Shown here piece by piece: positions 1 through 11,900 of a stretch of DNA of 64,000 nt. The notes under the pieces are model-generated. The model was not told the origin of the DNA. It was given only the letters and a program-made list of their open reading frames with translations, and did not search any database. The stretch spans positions 33,296,987 through 33,360,986 of the forward strand of contig CP136063.1 of NCBI GenBank assembly GCA_032622095.1, given 5' to 3'. Numbering within the stretch: position 1 is the first letter of the stretch; each line of letters opens with the position of its first letter. The translations under genes and the position numbers were made by a program. The stretch comes from Siphonodentalium dalli. Taxonomy: Eukaryota; Mollusca; Scaphopoda; Gadilida; Siphonodentaliidae.

Positions 1-165
1 ATTCAAAACCCTAACTGATCAATTGAAAAACCTTACAAATATGTTCGGGTCAATGAACAAAACCATTGGAGAGTCTGACACGTCCAGCATCAGCACCACT
101 CAGCAAGAAATGGCCTCAGTCAAAGGTGAATTATCAAACATGAAAACAGAAATGGATTCCCTTAA

Positions 166-548
166 CCCTTTACCCAACAAACCGGTCAAAACCGGCCAAA
201 TAAAGCTTCAACAGCCTAAAATATCTTGGGTCTGTCTCAATAAAACCATACAAATATGGATATCATTGGAACCGGCTCCTTGACCACATTGTGATAGTTA
301 CAGTTATACCCTGTGCCAATGCATTCTCTTATATATGCGAGTCGACCATAGGTCGCCCGCATATATAAGAGAATGCATTGGCCTAAAATAATTCTTTTTT
401 TAACACTTTTTACAATTTTTTCTTACATTCTTTAACAATTTTTAATGTGTTAAGCCAATGCATTCTCTTATATATGCGAGGCGACCTATGGTCGACTCGC
501 ATATATAAGAGAATGCATTGGCACAGGGCCGTTCTGTTGGGTTAAGGG
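166..548. mobile_element. piggyBac-type MITE with TTAA target duplication, inside LINE ORF1
   Basis: The element is flanked by TTAA at 162-165 and at 549-552. Its termini are near-perfect inverted repeats: CCCTTTACCCAACA on the left, and on the right the reverse complement of CCCTTAACCCAACA (13 of 14 match). TTAA duplication and C-rich termini are the hallmarks of the piggyBac superfamily. No transposase is encoded in 383 bp, so it is non-autonomous. If element plus one TTAA are taken out, the surrounding ORF1 frame runs on without a break, which fixes both boundaries to the base. Sola3 elements also use TTAA and are an alternative assignment. Confidence 0.78.
315..522. repeat. Paired palindromes forming an inverted repeat of hairpins
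   Basis: Two ~67-bp palindromes (315-382 and 454-522) each have stems of about 25 bp built on CCAATGCATTCTCTTATATA and its complement. Their loops are reverse complements of each other (GTCGACCATAGGTCGCC versus GGCGACCTATGGTCGAC), so the whole unit is an inverted repeat of two hairpins around a ~70-bp T-rich spacer. The symmetry also covers flanking CCCTGTG/CACAGGG. It lies inside the piggyBac-type MITE and may be a second MITE nested in it. Confidence 0.85.
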
Positions 549-1177
549 TTAAAGCAGATCTCTGTATACTAAAGGCAGAAAATGCAAACCTCAAATCCAA
601 AGCAGAGCTACAATCACATGCCCAATTAGGACAATCTGATCTAACATGGATAAACAACCTTGTGGAAAGGAAATTCCATGAGGCGGTAAATCACAGTGAG
701 CAATTATTCGACAAATGTGAACAATATAGTCGAACAAACTGTCTAAGGTTCCATAATATACCAATTCCCGACAGCATTAGCAACCCTAGATATATCAATG
801 CTAAACAAATAATAATGGATATGTGCCAAGATAAAACTAGGACTTACACTTCATCCTAGGGATATCAGCAATGCAAATCCTTTGGGTGCAATAAACACCA
901 ACCTAAAAACATGTCAGCTGACCACCCGGTTCAGTAACTGGTATGCCCGAAGTTATGTCTATAACAACAAAAAGAACCTGAAAGGGAAAAGTAAAGTAGT
1001 CATTACTGAAGACCTCACCGAACCAAGACGTGCTGTAGTCAAAGAGCTGTCAGACAAAAAGCGAGGAAACAGAATAAACTCGTACTGGACCATCAAATGC
1101 AAAATTATGCAATGGTAACAGAAACCTCATTAAGGTTGCAAATAAAAACCCTTGAAGAAGCCAAAGCTCTAAGCTGA

Positions 1178-1491
1178 ACTCTTCTACTGGTTCTCATTTT
1201 TTAAACAACATTGTTGTTAATTGCACAATCCCCAACATATCCCATATTGAACCCTGATCCCAACAGAACCACAACAGTGTTAACACATCCAGTGTCAGAA
1301 CCACATCATACCCCCATCCAGGTCTATATATCTGTATTGAAATGCAGTATTTATTGTATGGTGGTCATGTACTCGGACCACACAGCTGTAACATAAAATG
1401 CCTAACATATTCTTGTGCTAAAGCTCCCTTCAGACATTAATACCGGCACTCATTTGAGACTTTAGATACTCAAAATACTGACAATAAGTGG
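1178..1491. other. No recognisable gene downstream of LINE ORF1
   Basis: Short unrelated ORFs only. This could be the ORF1-ORF2 spacer of the LINE, but no ORF2 motif is visible before the microsatellite begins. Confidence 0.4.
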
Positions 1492-1567
1492 GTATATGGG
1501 TATATACATATATATATATATGTGTGTGTATCCATGTCGATATATGCATGTGTGTGCATATATATAT

Positions 1568-1604
<37 letters not shown>

Positions 1605-1611
1605 TACATAT
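1492..1611. repeat. (TA)n/(TATG)n microsatellite
   Basis: An imperfect run of TA dinucleotides with TG and CA interruptions; it includes an uninterrupted TA tract around 1570-1600. Confidence 0.9.
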
Positions 1612-1775
1612 TGCTAGATTAGGAATTAGTGCGACCGCTTCTTTTATTCAGTAAACTTAAGTCGACATTTTACTGTATCCCTATGTTTCTTCCCCTAAAG
1701 GCGACGAAATCAGATTTTTTGAAAATTTTCGTCCGCACTAGGCGGAAGTATTGATGCGCATGTGTAATAAGATGA

Positions 1776-1826
1776 CCGTTATTTCGTTAATATGACCTCC
1801 TAATTATAATATTAACGAAATAACGG
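1776..1826. repeat. 18-bp perfect stem hairpin
   Basis: CCGTTATTTCGTTAATAT at 1776-1793 is complementary to 1809-1826, with a 15-base loop. A third copy of the core (GTTATTTCGTTAA) stands at about 1843-1857. It may be the tip of a small MITE; ends were not found. Confidence 0.75.
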
Positions 1827-1879
1827 CCATGGTCATAATGCACGTTATTTCGTTAAAATGTCGTGCTAAGTCTAATCGA

Positions 1880-1931
1880 GATATATATATATATATATGT
1901 ATATGTGTGTGTATGTCTGTATATATATTTT
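1880..1931. repeat. (TA)n/(TG)n microsatellite
   Basis: Second TA/TATG-type simple repeat, similar in composition to the one at 1.5 kb. Confidence 0.85.
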
Positions 1932-1950
1932 GAAATGCGTATATATGGTT

Positions 1951-2370
1951 CACTGGATACATGACAGGAAATGTTTTCAATGCCACCCCCTCCACCTCCT
2001 AGAAATAAAAAAAAATCCAATCACTGATATCAAATTATCATTGTTACTGATATGAACTGAATACTTATCTACAGGCCAATTAAGTGATGTATCCAGTTTC
2101 CCTGGATTTATGTTTTCATTCTTTACTATCTTAATGTTAGACCTAAATACTACGGCTGAATTATAAAAAATCCATTTCAATTTCCCACCGTAACACATAG
2201 ACCAAATCCAAACCGGGAACACTGGATACATGCCTGTGAAACCTTATAATGCTAGGGAAATCTTTCCCAAATGCCCCCCCCCCCCCACATGAAAAACTAA
2301 AATCATTGATACCAGAATACCAAATTGTTTTACTAATATTTCAGACATTGGCCCAATTGGCATACTTTAG
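1951..2370. repeat. Diverged direct duplication, spacing about 269 bp
   Basis: Two segments starting at 1951 and 2220 both open with ACTGGATACATG, followed by CCC-rich tracts and then similar text (ATCACTGATAT versus ATCATTGATAC; GGCCAATTAAG versus GGCCCAATTGG). They look like old tandem copies of one unit. The second copy carries a 13-base C run at 2274-2286. No coding capacity recognised. Confidence 0.45.
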
Positions 2371-2489
2371 TGGACTAGAAAAGGAGAGTAGTCTATTTCT
2401 ATTTACGAAACTTGATGTAATTATGATGCATACAATACATTCCTACCCAAAGCGAACTGGTGTACACAAAATCAGAAAATTATCTTAAT

Positions 2490-3617
2490 TCTTTACAGAG
2501 CCAGTGTTTGGCTACATCCAACTAGGGCTATGCATCCCTTTATTGTCCCTTCCATTCAACTTTTCGGGAAGGGGGAGTCATAGGGGAGAGCATACCCCTG
2601 ACTGGTCACCTTCCAATTTATAAATTACCAGTCGACGATGAAGCCGAACACCTCCATGGTCTCAAAAACCCTGGCAAGTAATTATTTATTGTCTCCCCTG
2701 AAAACTCTTCCGATCCCCTTTCGGGGAGAGTAAAACACCAGGCTTGATATTATCATATATGGTTCATGTAATTAAATAACTATAAAAAATTCAACCCTAT
2801 CCCATAAAGTTCATATCTCCGAACTATGATATTGAAGTTCTTAATAATTTTTCCAAATATAATTTTCGGGAAAAGTCGTAATATCGGGCTAATGATTACC
2901 CCGTACTTATATATCTAAATTATAATAATAGATCTGACCTTAATCTCAAAACTAAAAAAAGATGTTTACAAAGATACAAAGTCATTCCAAAATAAATAAA
3001 TAAACAAAAATAGTTAATAATAGTAAAAATAAATGAATAGTGAAATGAAATAAATTAATAATAATCTTTTCCCACTAGCCTCTCTAGATTATGGTCACCA
3101 GTGCGCTTTGGGTAGACATTGTTGAGAAATTTTGATGAACCAGTCCACCACTCACATAGTTAAAGATGTGATCTCCCCTAAAAATAGTTTTGAATTGTCC
3201 CAAGTTTTGTCTCAAAAAAGACAAATTGTCAAATAGTAAGAAATCCTTATCGTATTTTGGGACAAACTGATTCATATATGTACTTTATGGTACTCCTTAA
3301 AATGACAGATTGAGCAAAAGTCCCAATTAAAAAATCATCTTCTCATTTAAACTAGTATTAAAGTATGCATCAAATTACACAACGTATTGCATTTATATGC
3401 AAAACTCTAATAGCTAGAGTTCTGTTAAAAATACCACTGGACACCAAAATCATTTATGGGAGAGATAACTTTACTATACTAAGAGAATTTCCAATACTGA
3501 TACTGGGTAAGTGTATATGTTTTGTTATATATTGTTATTTAAGGCTATAACAATAGCTGTTGTATATTCTGCCAGGTATCAAACATCTTAACCTACTGAA
3601 TAATGCGTCGTAATGCC
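2490..3617. other. No recognised gene; AT-rich unique-looking DNA
   Basis: Only short ORFs without recognisable motifs. No tandem or inverted structure stood out. Confidence 0.4.
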
Positions 3618-3815
3618 CTAATTAGTCGACTCCTTGGCCACGGTGGAGCTGTAGGTGGCTTTTTGGGATTTGGTCGGGGGTGTGGCTTGTTGCCATTCAT
3701 CAGAAGGCTCTCGGTGAGAGCTGTCCGATGAGTGGCGGCGGGCCATATTCTCGACTGGGTCCTGGAGGGTTGCCATGGGTTCCGCTGTGGTTGAGGGGTC
3801 GATTGTTTGGAGCAT
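3618..3815 (-). CDS. Unrecognised 65-codon ORF, possible exon or ORF1 fragment
   Basis: The ORF is Ser/Thr/Pro-rich with many charged residues and is clearly more GC-rich than its surroundings, which is the only reason it is listed. A CTACAG dinucleotide context just before the ATG could be a splice acceptor, but I see no convincing donor. Low-complexity N-termini of LINE gag-like ORF1 proteins look similar. No domain is recognisable and no function is proposed. Confidence 0.18.
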   Translation of the reverse strand: MLQTIDPSTTAEPMATLQDPVENMARRHSSDSSHREPSDEWQQATPPTKSQKATYSSTVAKESTN

Positions 3816-4413
3816 TACTGTAGTACACTAAATGACATTGCATAATAACCTCAATTCATACCACCCTCTTGGGTGCCAAATGATGGTGATAATAATAGTG
3901 CCAGACAGAAATAGTCACTAAAATAAACTAAAATATACTCCATATCCTCTTCCTAAAAACAAAAACAAAATTCTCAAACAATAATGCCAACACTATCACT
4001 GGGCACCTAAGAATGCATTATGACTTGCATGGTAACTGTTAAATTGTAAATCACATGAAAATGGGCAAATAAAAACCCATACACTTCCTTGAAATTGGAA
4101 GAAATCCCACTTACAATTATTTATAATTATTTCTAATACCTTGGCAAACTGGCAAGGCTATAGTATTTATCTCCCCCTTAAATATGTAAAAATAGTTTTG
4201 ATAAATGATATTGCGTGTTAAGGAGTGGGCAGGGAAACGTTTTGAATGGGGATTTCCTGGTAGATCATCCGCAGTAAGGTTTATATATGAAGCAATGTTT
4301 ATATATAAACAGTCAAAACATTTGATCAGCAGGAGGGACTGGGGAATTACAAAATCTTTGCTATAAATCTATTTCGAGAATTCTTATCTTGAACCAACAA
4401 CACTTCACCTAGT
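3816..4413. other. No recognised gene
   Basis: AT-rich sequence with stops in all frames and no motif recognised, up to the piggyBac-like terminus at 4418. Confidence 0.4.
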
Positions 4414-5709
4414 TTAACTCTTTAGTTCCCACACTAGCTGTATAAGCCACCCCGTCATCTCCCTGCAGCTATAACATGATACCGACGGTGTGTTCCCGGG
4501 TATATATCAAGTACAAGACGCTATTTCCCCATAAGTATTTGGCTTGGCGGAAAGTATCCCGTTGCTCCATAAATGGTGATAAACCTGTTACTGTGTTGAC
4601 GCAGTGAGGGTAATCTATTGGAGTGACAGCTCCAACTGGGGATAATGAGCGTAAGCCGGGACGTGTGTCGTAGTATGAGAAAAATCGGCACCTGAGTATA
4701 AGAGCCCTGGGCAAACTAGTATCTTTGACTTTTTCATTGGGATTAGTTCAATATCAGTATATATGTATTGTAATATGTATTGTGCGTTGAAATGTTGCTT
4801 TTAATATTCCATACAAAATGTGATTATTTACTCAGATTACATGAGGTGAAGTGACCACGACGTGTATGCACACGAACGTCACATTGTGACAATAAAATAT
4901 GTCTTATACAAATGATCCTTGCTCAGGATTTAGACCCGTCTTATTTGGAAAAAAAGTCACCAACTCCCGAAAGTATTTTGTAAACAATTCAAAGCAAATG
5001 TGTTGTGTTTTCTTCTTATCTAGAAGACAATTAAAGAGAGGATATCTATAATATTTTAAGTGGATGCCAGAAATATCTCATGATATGGCACAAGGACTAA
5101 ATTTCGCGACCAACTTGTCGTGACTGAAAGTACATTGTTTCTGGAGATAATGAGTTTCTGTTGCTACTGCCAGAAATAATGTATTTCCGCGATGTCGCAC
5201 TAAGAAATTCAAGTAAGGTTTTAAAATATATTTTCAGAACGATGATGTTTGCGATTGCTTATTACTATAAACTAACATGCAAATGTAACATTTATCAGCA
5301 TTTTCGACTTCAAACACACCTATTATATAACACGTCGTGCTAAGTGTGGAAGTTCATCTTCGTGCAAACAATGTATGGCATCACCATTTAAAATTTAGCA
5401 TTATAGAATATAAGAGAAATTTGCAACAATCCATATACCGGTATATAGGTGTGCGAATACACACTATTTTATCACATACGTCAGAAACATATATCAACAT
5501 TATCGAAAAAGGACCGCACAATGTACAAATTGTGTTGATATAGATCTTTCCTTTTACTCAAGAAAACAAACATGTTTGAGAAAATAGTTTGTGAAATCTT
5601 CGATCATGCAAATTGTAACATAACGTCCGACTGAAACATGCATGTAACACCAGCCATTTGATGTTCAGCGGTTTGAAACAATAATACATAATTGTAGCTG
5701 AGCTGTCGT

Positions 5710-6702
5710 GTGTCCACCCCTGGTCAAGTGGTCATGCTAATATGGTACGATGCCGGTGGTCATGTTGAATTGCTATGATACGGGTAGGGCAAACTGATTC
5801 CGTTATTTTTCTAAAGTTGTAATTTTCACGGTGATTGGATAACTTGAGCGATTTGATAAAAAAAAACATTCAAGAACATATATATTTTTGAAAAATATAA
5901 TAATAACTCCGCTGGTGTTTCTAAAACGACGCAAATAGCCATCTTGATTATAGTGGATTTTCAACTAATGCAACCATTATTAAAGTCACGGGCGGCACTC
6001 GTTGCAGAAATATTTATATTTGTTCAACAGAATGAACGCCAACATATATACAGTTCCACTCATATGCCAAACACAATCAGCGCGTAAATAGTATATTGTC
6101 GTCAAGACGTACAATGGTGTACGTAAACAAGAGACGGCTCGTGTTACATAAGTTGTGATTCTGTTTATATAACAGACCGAAATTATATTGGTTAATCATA
6201 CCAAAATTATATAAACGCTCTTTATTATTTCCATATCAGGAAAACAGTAACAAATAACGCTCTTTATGTTTACCATATCCGGATCTAAACAAAAGCCAGG
6301 AAACGTAACGTCTTTTGCTTTTGTTTACATAACAAAGGGGAACAAAATGACAATAACACTGTTTATGCCATATTTCTGATTGGCATAAGAACAAGGTCTG
6401 TCTATATCTTACTATTCCTTCTGTTTATGGTGGTTTTCGACGGAGATGAATATTTTAACACCATACCCACCGCGAACGCCGCCGGTATCTTTAAAAATAT
6501 TTCGCAATAAATTTGTTTTTTAATGTTATAATTTGATACGCATAATGGATTTTCAGATTATCGGAACACCGCGATTGAGACAAATTAAAAATAAAATAAC
6601 GGTGATTTTTGTTAACAGCAACAGTTTGCCCTAACATCATCATATCAATTCAGCAGGACCCAACAGCATTAGCATGACCATTTGACCAGGTGTTGTCGAC
6701 AA
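5710..6702. mobile_element. ~1-kb foldback element with ~220-bp diverged inverted arms
   Basis: The left arm from 5710 (CTGGTCAAGTGGTCATGCTAA, then AGGGCAAACTG, CCGTTATTTTT) is matched by the complement of 6480-6702 (CTGGTCAAATGGTCATGCTAA, AGGGCAAACTG, CCGTTATTTTA). Similarity continues inward to about 5935 and 6480 (ACTCCGCTGGTGTTTC versus ACCGGCGGCGTTCGC). The centre contains no recognised ORF. It lies inside the piggyBac remnant and so would have inserted later. Superfamily is unknown; target duplication not resolved. Confidence 0.6.
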
Positions 6703-6870
6703 TTCTTTGGTTTTAAATTATAAATGAGTCAAATCGTGCAATTCACCAAATTTGAATTTATATCATGAAATGTGTTGCGTGAACAATTAATATAGTTGGA
6801 TAGTTTGAATGTTAACTGAGTATATCAATATACAGTCGATACACATTGGGTTCTCTATGATGTCCATTCA

Positions 6871-7260
6871 CTATATATATTCTACCATTTTCCACTTGGC
6901 ATAGTTGTTAGTATGCCTGGTTATTTCGGCATACTTCGATGGCGAAAACATCAAATTGAAATAGTCCAAAGCTGTTGCTGTATCAGTATCGAATTCATCT
7001 GGTATAACTCGCCCTGTCCTTTTGGTAAATGGCAGAAGTGATACCTTTCGAAGTTTATTTGACCAGCCAATCGGGTTAGTATTCAAGCTACTATCGGCGA
7101 TGGAGGTCACATTGTCGCTGGTAGCAGGGGGAGAGTAATCATCGTCTGAATCTTCTAATGACGAGGAACCGCAATCTCCGCTAAAATCGCTATCATCTCC
7201 CATTAACATGTCGATCACTTGCTGTTTCGAAAATTTTACATCCATGTTGTTCGTAAACAC
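6871..7260 (-). pseudogene. piggyBac transposase, N-terminal 129 residues only
   Basis: The product starts with an acidic Ser/Asp-rich region (residues ~20-45), then LPFTKRTGRVIPDEFDT, ALDYFNLMFSP and ITRHTNNYAKWK. This run (PFT...P..., a D-[FY]F-x-L-x-F block, then ET/HTNxYA) is the N-terminal dimerisation-domain signature of PGBD/piggyBac transposases, whose full length is roughly 550-600 residues. Translation ends shortly after this block and the RNase H-like catalytic domain is absent. The ATG lies about 330 bp inside the right terminus, in correct orientation for the element. Confidence 0.78.
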
Positions 7261-7451
7261 TTAGAATGGTACCACTGATGTCTGTCCCCAATATAAACCC
7301 CAAGTAACACAGCATGTGTCGCGCGCGGTGCCCACCGTACCACGTTTATTGGTATTAGATAGGCAAATAACGAGTTGACATAACCGGGCGGTCTCTATTA
7401 GAAACTAGCGGGGGGCATATGAGCGAACTCATTAGTACAGTCTGGGCCTAG

Positions 7452-7589
7452 TGTGGCGCTCTAGAGCGCTTGTGGGGAAGTCTGATAACGCGCTCTTATG
7501 TGCTTCTAGGGATATGCTGCGAGGCGTCCACAGGCGCTTATGGGGAAAATAGTGCAAAGCGTCCAGGGAAGCTTATGGGAAGTAAAGAG
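7452..7589. repeat. Subterminal repeats at the piggyBac right end
   Basis: GCGCTTGTGGGGAAG (about 7466), GCGCTTATGGGGAAA (about 7534) and AAGCTTATGGGAAG (about 7569) are three variants of one motif, the last forming the terminus itself. Such repeated subterminal motifs next to the TIR are common transposase-binding sites in piggyBac-like elements; binding here is inference. Confidence 0.6.
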
Positions 7590-7593
7590 TTAA

Positions 7594-8480
7594 AAAAAAA
7601 TCATAACAAATTAAAATATAAATATACCAAGTCTCTAATGGAGAAAACAAAAACAAAAAACAAAAAACCCATACAGACTTTCTGTGTAAAAAAAAATATA
7701 TGCATCGTTTACAATACCGATCACTTACTCCCAGAAATATTTACAACTCGGTGACCTTTGCTGCCGATATTTTGCATGGAGGTGCCCACTCGGAATAGGT
7801 GACCTGACCTCTCCTCGTTAACATGAATTATGATAATAAATTGCTTAGATTTTTGTTACCCCTCCCGCCGGCAGCTGTGAACAGAAAAGCAGCCATGGTA
7901 AAACCGCACTGACTATAAACCCACCCTCTCGATTAAAAAAAAACCCATCAAAATAGCCAAGAGTAATCTGATACATTCCTTTAAACTAAAATCAATTACT
8001 GATATTTCCAGTTCAATGAACAGCACTTGTCAAACGCAGCTAAAATAGAACAGGATAATTGTTTTTCACTTAAATGTTAGCCACTGTGGCTACCTCCACT
8101 GCGACCAGCAAATAGATACATACGGAGAACACATATATGTTACATTTTGGTACCTTTCAGCCAAGTAAATCATTTTCAATTTAAGCGGCATTTGGCGAGA
8201 GAGAGAGAGCGTGAGAGAAATTCCCGAAACACGCAGCCGGCAAATGGACCAGGCTATTTCCATAAAACCATTTGACCCAATTCTATCATATAGTATAGTA
8301 AGCCGCAACAACAAATCGGTTAGGCACTCGATTTAAAGTGATGTAACACACTCCGGTTGGGTGATCGATTAAAATGGAAAATTTCTATTTCTTACGAATA
8401 TTAATATAAATTTACAGTGATCACACCATCATTCTGATATATAAATTAAATGCAATGGTGAAATAATATGCGTTAGTTAA
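7594..8480. other. No recognised gene
   Basis: A-rich stretch after the piggyBac end, then mixed sequence with a short GA-rich run at about 8198-8220. The ORFs here are short and unlike known proteins. Confidence 0.4.
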
Positions 8481-8909
8481 TCTGTCTTGCTGAACATCGT
8501 ATATAATTTGAAGCACCCCCCTCGTCTCGAACCAAAACCGCGCCAGCTGACCCACGATGGAACCCCATCAACAAACCACCATTATGTCATATCACCATTT
8601 CTTCATTTTTGTTACTGTCATTTTCATGTTTTCATCTATGCACAGATCGTATCATGTTGCTTGCACATTTTGTACATTCCAGGGGTTCCATCAACCGACC
8701 ACATTTACACCGAACTATTCCCTCGCACACAGCAACGTAACCTACGGGTGTCAGGTGCCAACACCAAATCAGCTCTATAAATACGACGGATCTTCCACAG
8801 GACCAGGACTCAATCGCTCCCCTATACTCACATCGAATCACAGACTAAAACACGGTTATGACTTGTTCGACACCATGCACAGTATAGGGCAGCGATTGGA
8901 GTCTTCGAC

Positions 8910-11900
8910 TTGAGGAAGAAAACTCAAAAATATCAGGCGGCAAAAAATTTTGGATTCTTAAAATGCAATTTCCGAATACTCAATCTGAAGATATGTTTGA
9001 TTCTGATCTGTCAAATCCTTAAGTTATCCGGCGACATCGAAAATAACCCAGGCCCAAATACCTTACCTGTAAATAGTCATTCAATCTCTATATGTCAATA
9101 CAATATCCGAAGTATCCGCAATAAACTGGAAATGATAGTCGATATCATTAACGTGTATGACATCCTGTGATTCATTGAGACCCATCTTGAACTTTCATTT
9201 CGATCCGATAAATTAATTATTCCTGGCTACTACCAACCTTTCCGAAAGGACCGTGATTCCAAAGAAGGGGGAATGTGCGTAATGTTTTCAAATCACATCG
9301 TCCATAGACGAAGACACGATTTAGAATTCGATTCCTCGATATTCTGGTTTTTTATTTTCACGAAAAAAACTCACATTCTCTTAGGAATGTCATATAGATC
9401 AAACAATACTGTGATCCAAACTATTGGGAGTACCCTGATACATCAATAGCAGACGCTCTAGAAATAACCGACAATATTATCATTACAGGTGACTTTAATT
9501 CTAACCTTCTAGATAGCTCTTCTAAACTTAAAGAAATTATAGATTTTTATAGTATTCAAAATGTGATAACAGCCCCTACTAGGATCACAAATACAACGAA
9601 CACACGTTTTGATCCAATTGTAATCAGCAATACCTTCCGCGTTCTTGACACCGACGCCATTAATCCAGGAGTCACAGACCACCGTGGTGTATATGTAACA
9701 TTATAATACGATTACACCCCACCACCTCTTTCCAGAGAACGGTTGGTAATTTTACCAGAGCAAATTTTGAAAGAGCAAATAGCCTGCTTAGTAACACAAA
9801 CTGGGATGATCTCCTATCTGCACCCGACATAGATACTATAGTTAACAATTTTCAGGAGACATTCCTCTCCGTCATGAATCAAACAATCCCGCTGTCAAAA
9901 GTGACAATACGCCCAAAAGACAAACTTTGGTTTAATTCCGACATTAGAAAAGAAATCCCAAAAAGAGAAAACTTACGAAACAAAGCGCTAAAAAAGATCG
10001 CCCTGATACGTGGCAACAGTATAAGAATACCAGAAACAAAATTAATAACATGAAAAATTTCGCAAAAGCAAAATTTGAAGAGAAACTGGAAAATCGGGTT
10101 AAAGACTCATCATCCCCCCTGCGAATTTTGGCAATTAATAAATTTCTTACTATGTAAAAAGAAAACAAATTGTATACCGCCCCCATCTACTCCGAGCTCC
10201 TTCCCCAACACGAGGTGAATAAAAGTTTCATTTCCAATTCTTCGATTAACGATTCATCCCATAAATTACCATCATTCAAATCGAGTTGTGAAAAAGAGCT
10301 AACATAATTGGAATTTACGCAGGATGAGATAATTTCTGTATTAACATCGCTCAAACTGAATAAAGCCCATGGGCATGATGGAATAAGTGCGAAAATGTTA
10401 AATTCAACTACTGAGTCAATAGAATATCCTCTGTCAATATTTCAATAAATCAACAACGCAAAGTTTCCATCTACCTGGAAAAAGGCTAACGTTGTCCCAA
10501 ATTAAAAAAAAATGACCCAGCGGACACTAAAAACTATCGACCTATCTCCCTGCTTCCTTGTCTTGGGAAAGTTATTGAAAAACTTGTACTAAAACAAATA
10601 AGTCAGTTTTTTGACGACAATAAATTAATTTATTCCAACCAATCGGGTTTCATAGCCGGCCACAGCACATCTCACCAACTGATAGACCTCTACAGTTACC
10701 CATGTCGATCTCTCGACAAAGGACTATATACATGCTCCGTTCACTGTGATATTTCCAAAGCCTTCGAGAGAGTTTGACACAGTGACTGTTATGTAAGCTA
10801 TATAATTACGGAGTTCGCGGGAGAACATTGAGATGGATATAAGACTACCTTCATAAACGGCAACACAGAGTTTTAGTAAATGACACCTTTTCTGAATACG
10901 AGATCATCCCAGCTGGTGTACCACAGGTTTAAATCTTAGGACCCTTCCTCTTCCTTGTCTATATCAACGACTTACCAGACAACATACTTTCTTTTACGAG
11001 AATGTACGCCGACGACGCATGTCGAGCAAATAGTCATTATGACCTAAATGAATTAGGCCGCGTCATGAATAGTGACCTCCAAATCATAGCACAATGGTCT
11101 GAAAACTGGTTAGTAAACTTAAATCCTTTTAAAACAAATAGTATGTCCTATGCACTAACGGGGACTTCTGGGGAAGCCCCCGACTGAACCTTTAAACAGG
11201 ATCCAATCTCATTTGTTGCAATACATAAACACCTCGGTCTGGAACTCCAAGCTAAATTAAATTGGAATAATCGCCTAAATGGTATAAAAAAACAGAATAT
11301 CCTCACGCTTAGCACAGCTCCGAAGATTTAAGTATCAGCTTGACCGAAGATCGCTTGAAAGCATTTATAAAACTTTTATCCTACCACTATTTGATTACTC
11401 TGATGCAGTCTGGGATTGTGCCCCCAAATACCTAACCGAGAAGCTCGACCGATTACATTGCGATGCCGCCCGAACAGTTAGTGGCCTCACACGATCAGTG
11501 TTCAATATAAACCTCCTAAATGAAAATGGCTGGCCAACACTGAGCAAGAGAAGAGAGATACATAAACTGCAAGCAATGTAGAAAATAGTAAATGACGATG
11601 CCCCCGAATACCTATAAAATTGTCTAACACTTAGATCATCTGAAATCTCTGGATAGAACTTGAGAAAACCGGGAAAATTCTATTCTTACTTCTGTAACAC
11701 CGAGCATTTAAAAAAATCATTCTTTCCCGCTACTTTAAAATCGTCGAATGTCATACCCACAGAAATAACAGATGCCGAATCTATCGCAGCCTTCAAATTT
11801 TATCTCGAATTAATAGATCCTACAGTAAAACCACCATCATACTTCTGTACAGGTCGTAGAACGCTTAATGTTGCAAATGCCAAATTGCGTAACAAATGCA

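Larger units (their letters stand above)
1..1177 (+). pseudogene. L1/Tx1-type LINE ORF1 (coiled-coil nucleic-acid-binding protein), decayed and interrupted
   Basis: This is the ORF1 of a non-LTR retrotransposon; such proteins bind element RNA and chaperone it during target-primed reverse transcription. The frame starting at 23 gives a Gln/Ser/Met-rich N-terminal stretch. After an inserted MITE (166-548) it resumes at about 553 with a heptad-like segment and the signature EQYSRTNCLRFHNIP, typical of L1-like ORF1. A frameshift near 838-880 moves the C-terminal domain (YNNKKNLKGKS, then ITEDLTEPR, then INSYW) into another frame. A second shift near 1100 leads to a final LEEAKALS stop at about 1177. 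The 5' end lies outside the window. No ORF2 follows directly; the sequence after 1180 is not recognisable. It may belong to the same clade as the ORF2 remnant at 37.4-40.5 kb, but that link is inference. Confidence 0.72.
4418..7589 (-). mobile_element. Gutted piggyBac-family element (both ends kept)
   Basis: Candidate termini are CTCTTTAGTTCCCA at 4418 preceded by TTAA (4414-4417), and the complement of CTCTTTACTTCCCA ending at 7589 followed by TTAA (7590-7593). The two ends match at 13 of 14 positions. Both also carry the subterminal motif CTTATGGGGAAA: complement at about 4530, forward near 7535. A piggyBac transposase N-terminus (6871-7260, minus strand) reads inward from the right end, as expected. 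The rest of the transposase, including the catalytic Asp region, is not found. Instead a ~1-kb foldback (5710-6702) and unrecognised AT-rich DNA fill the interior. The pairing of the two ends is inferred from matching termini; they could be from two related copies. Confidence 0.6.

Noticed and set aside
3618-3815. Confident host gene call
   Set aside because: Composition alone is not enough; it is kept as a low-confidence entry only.
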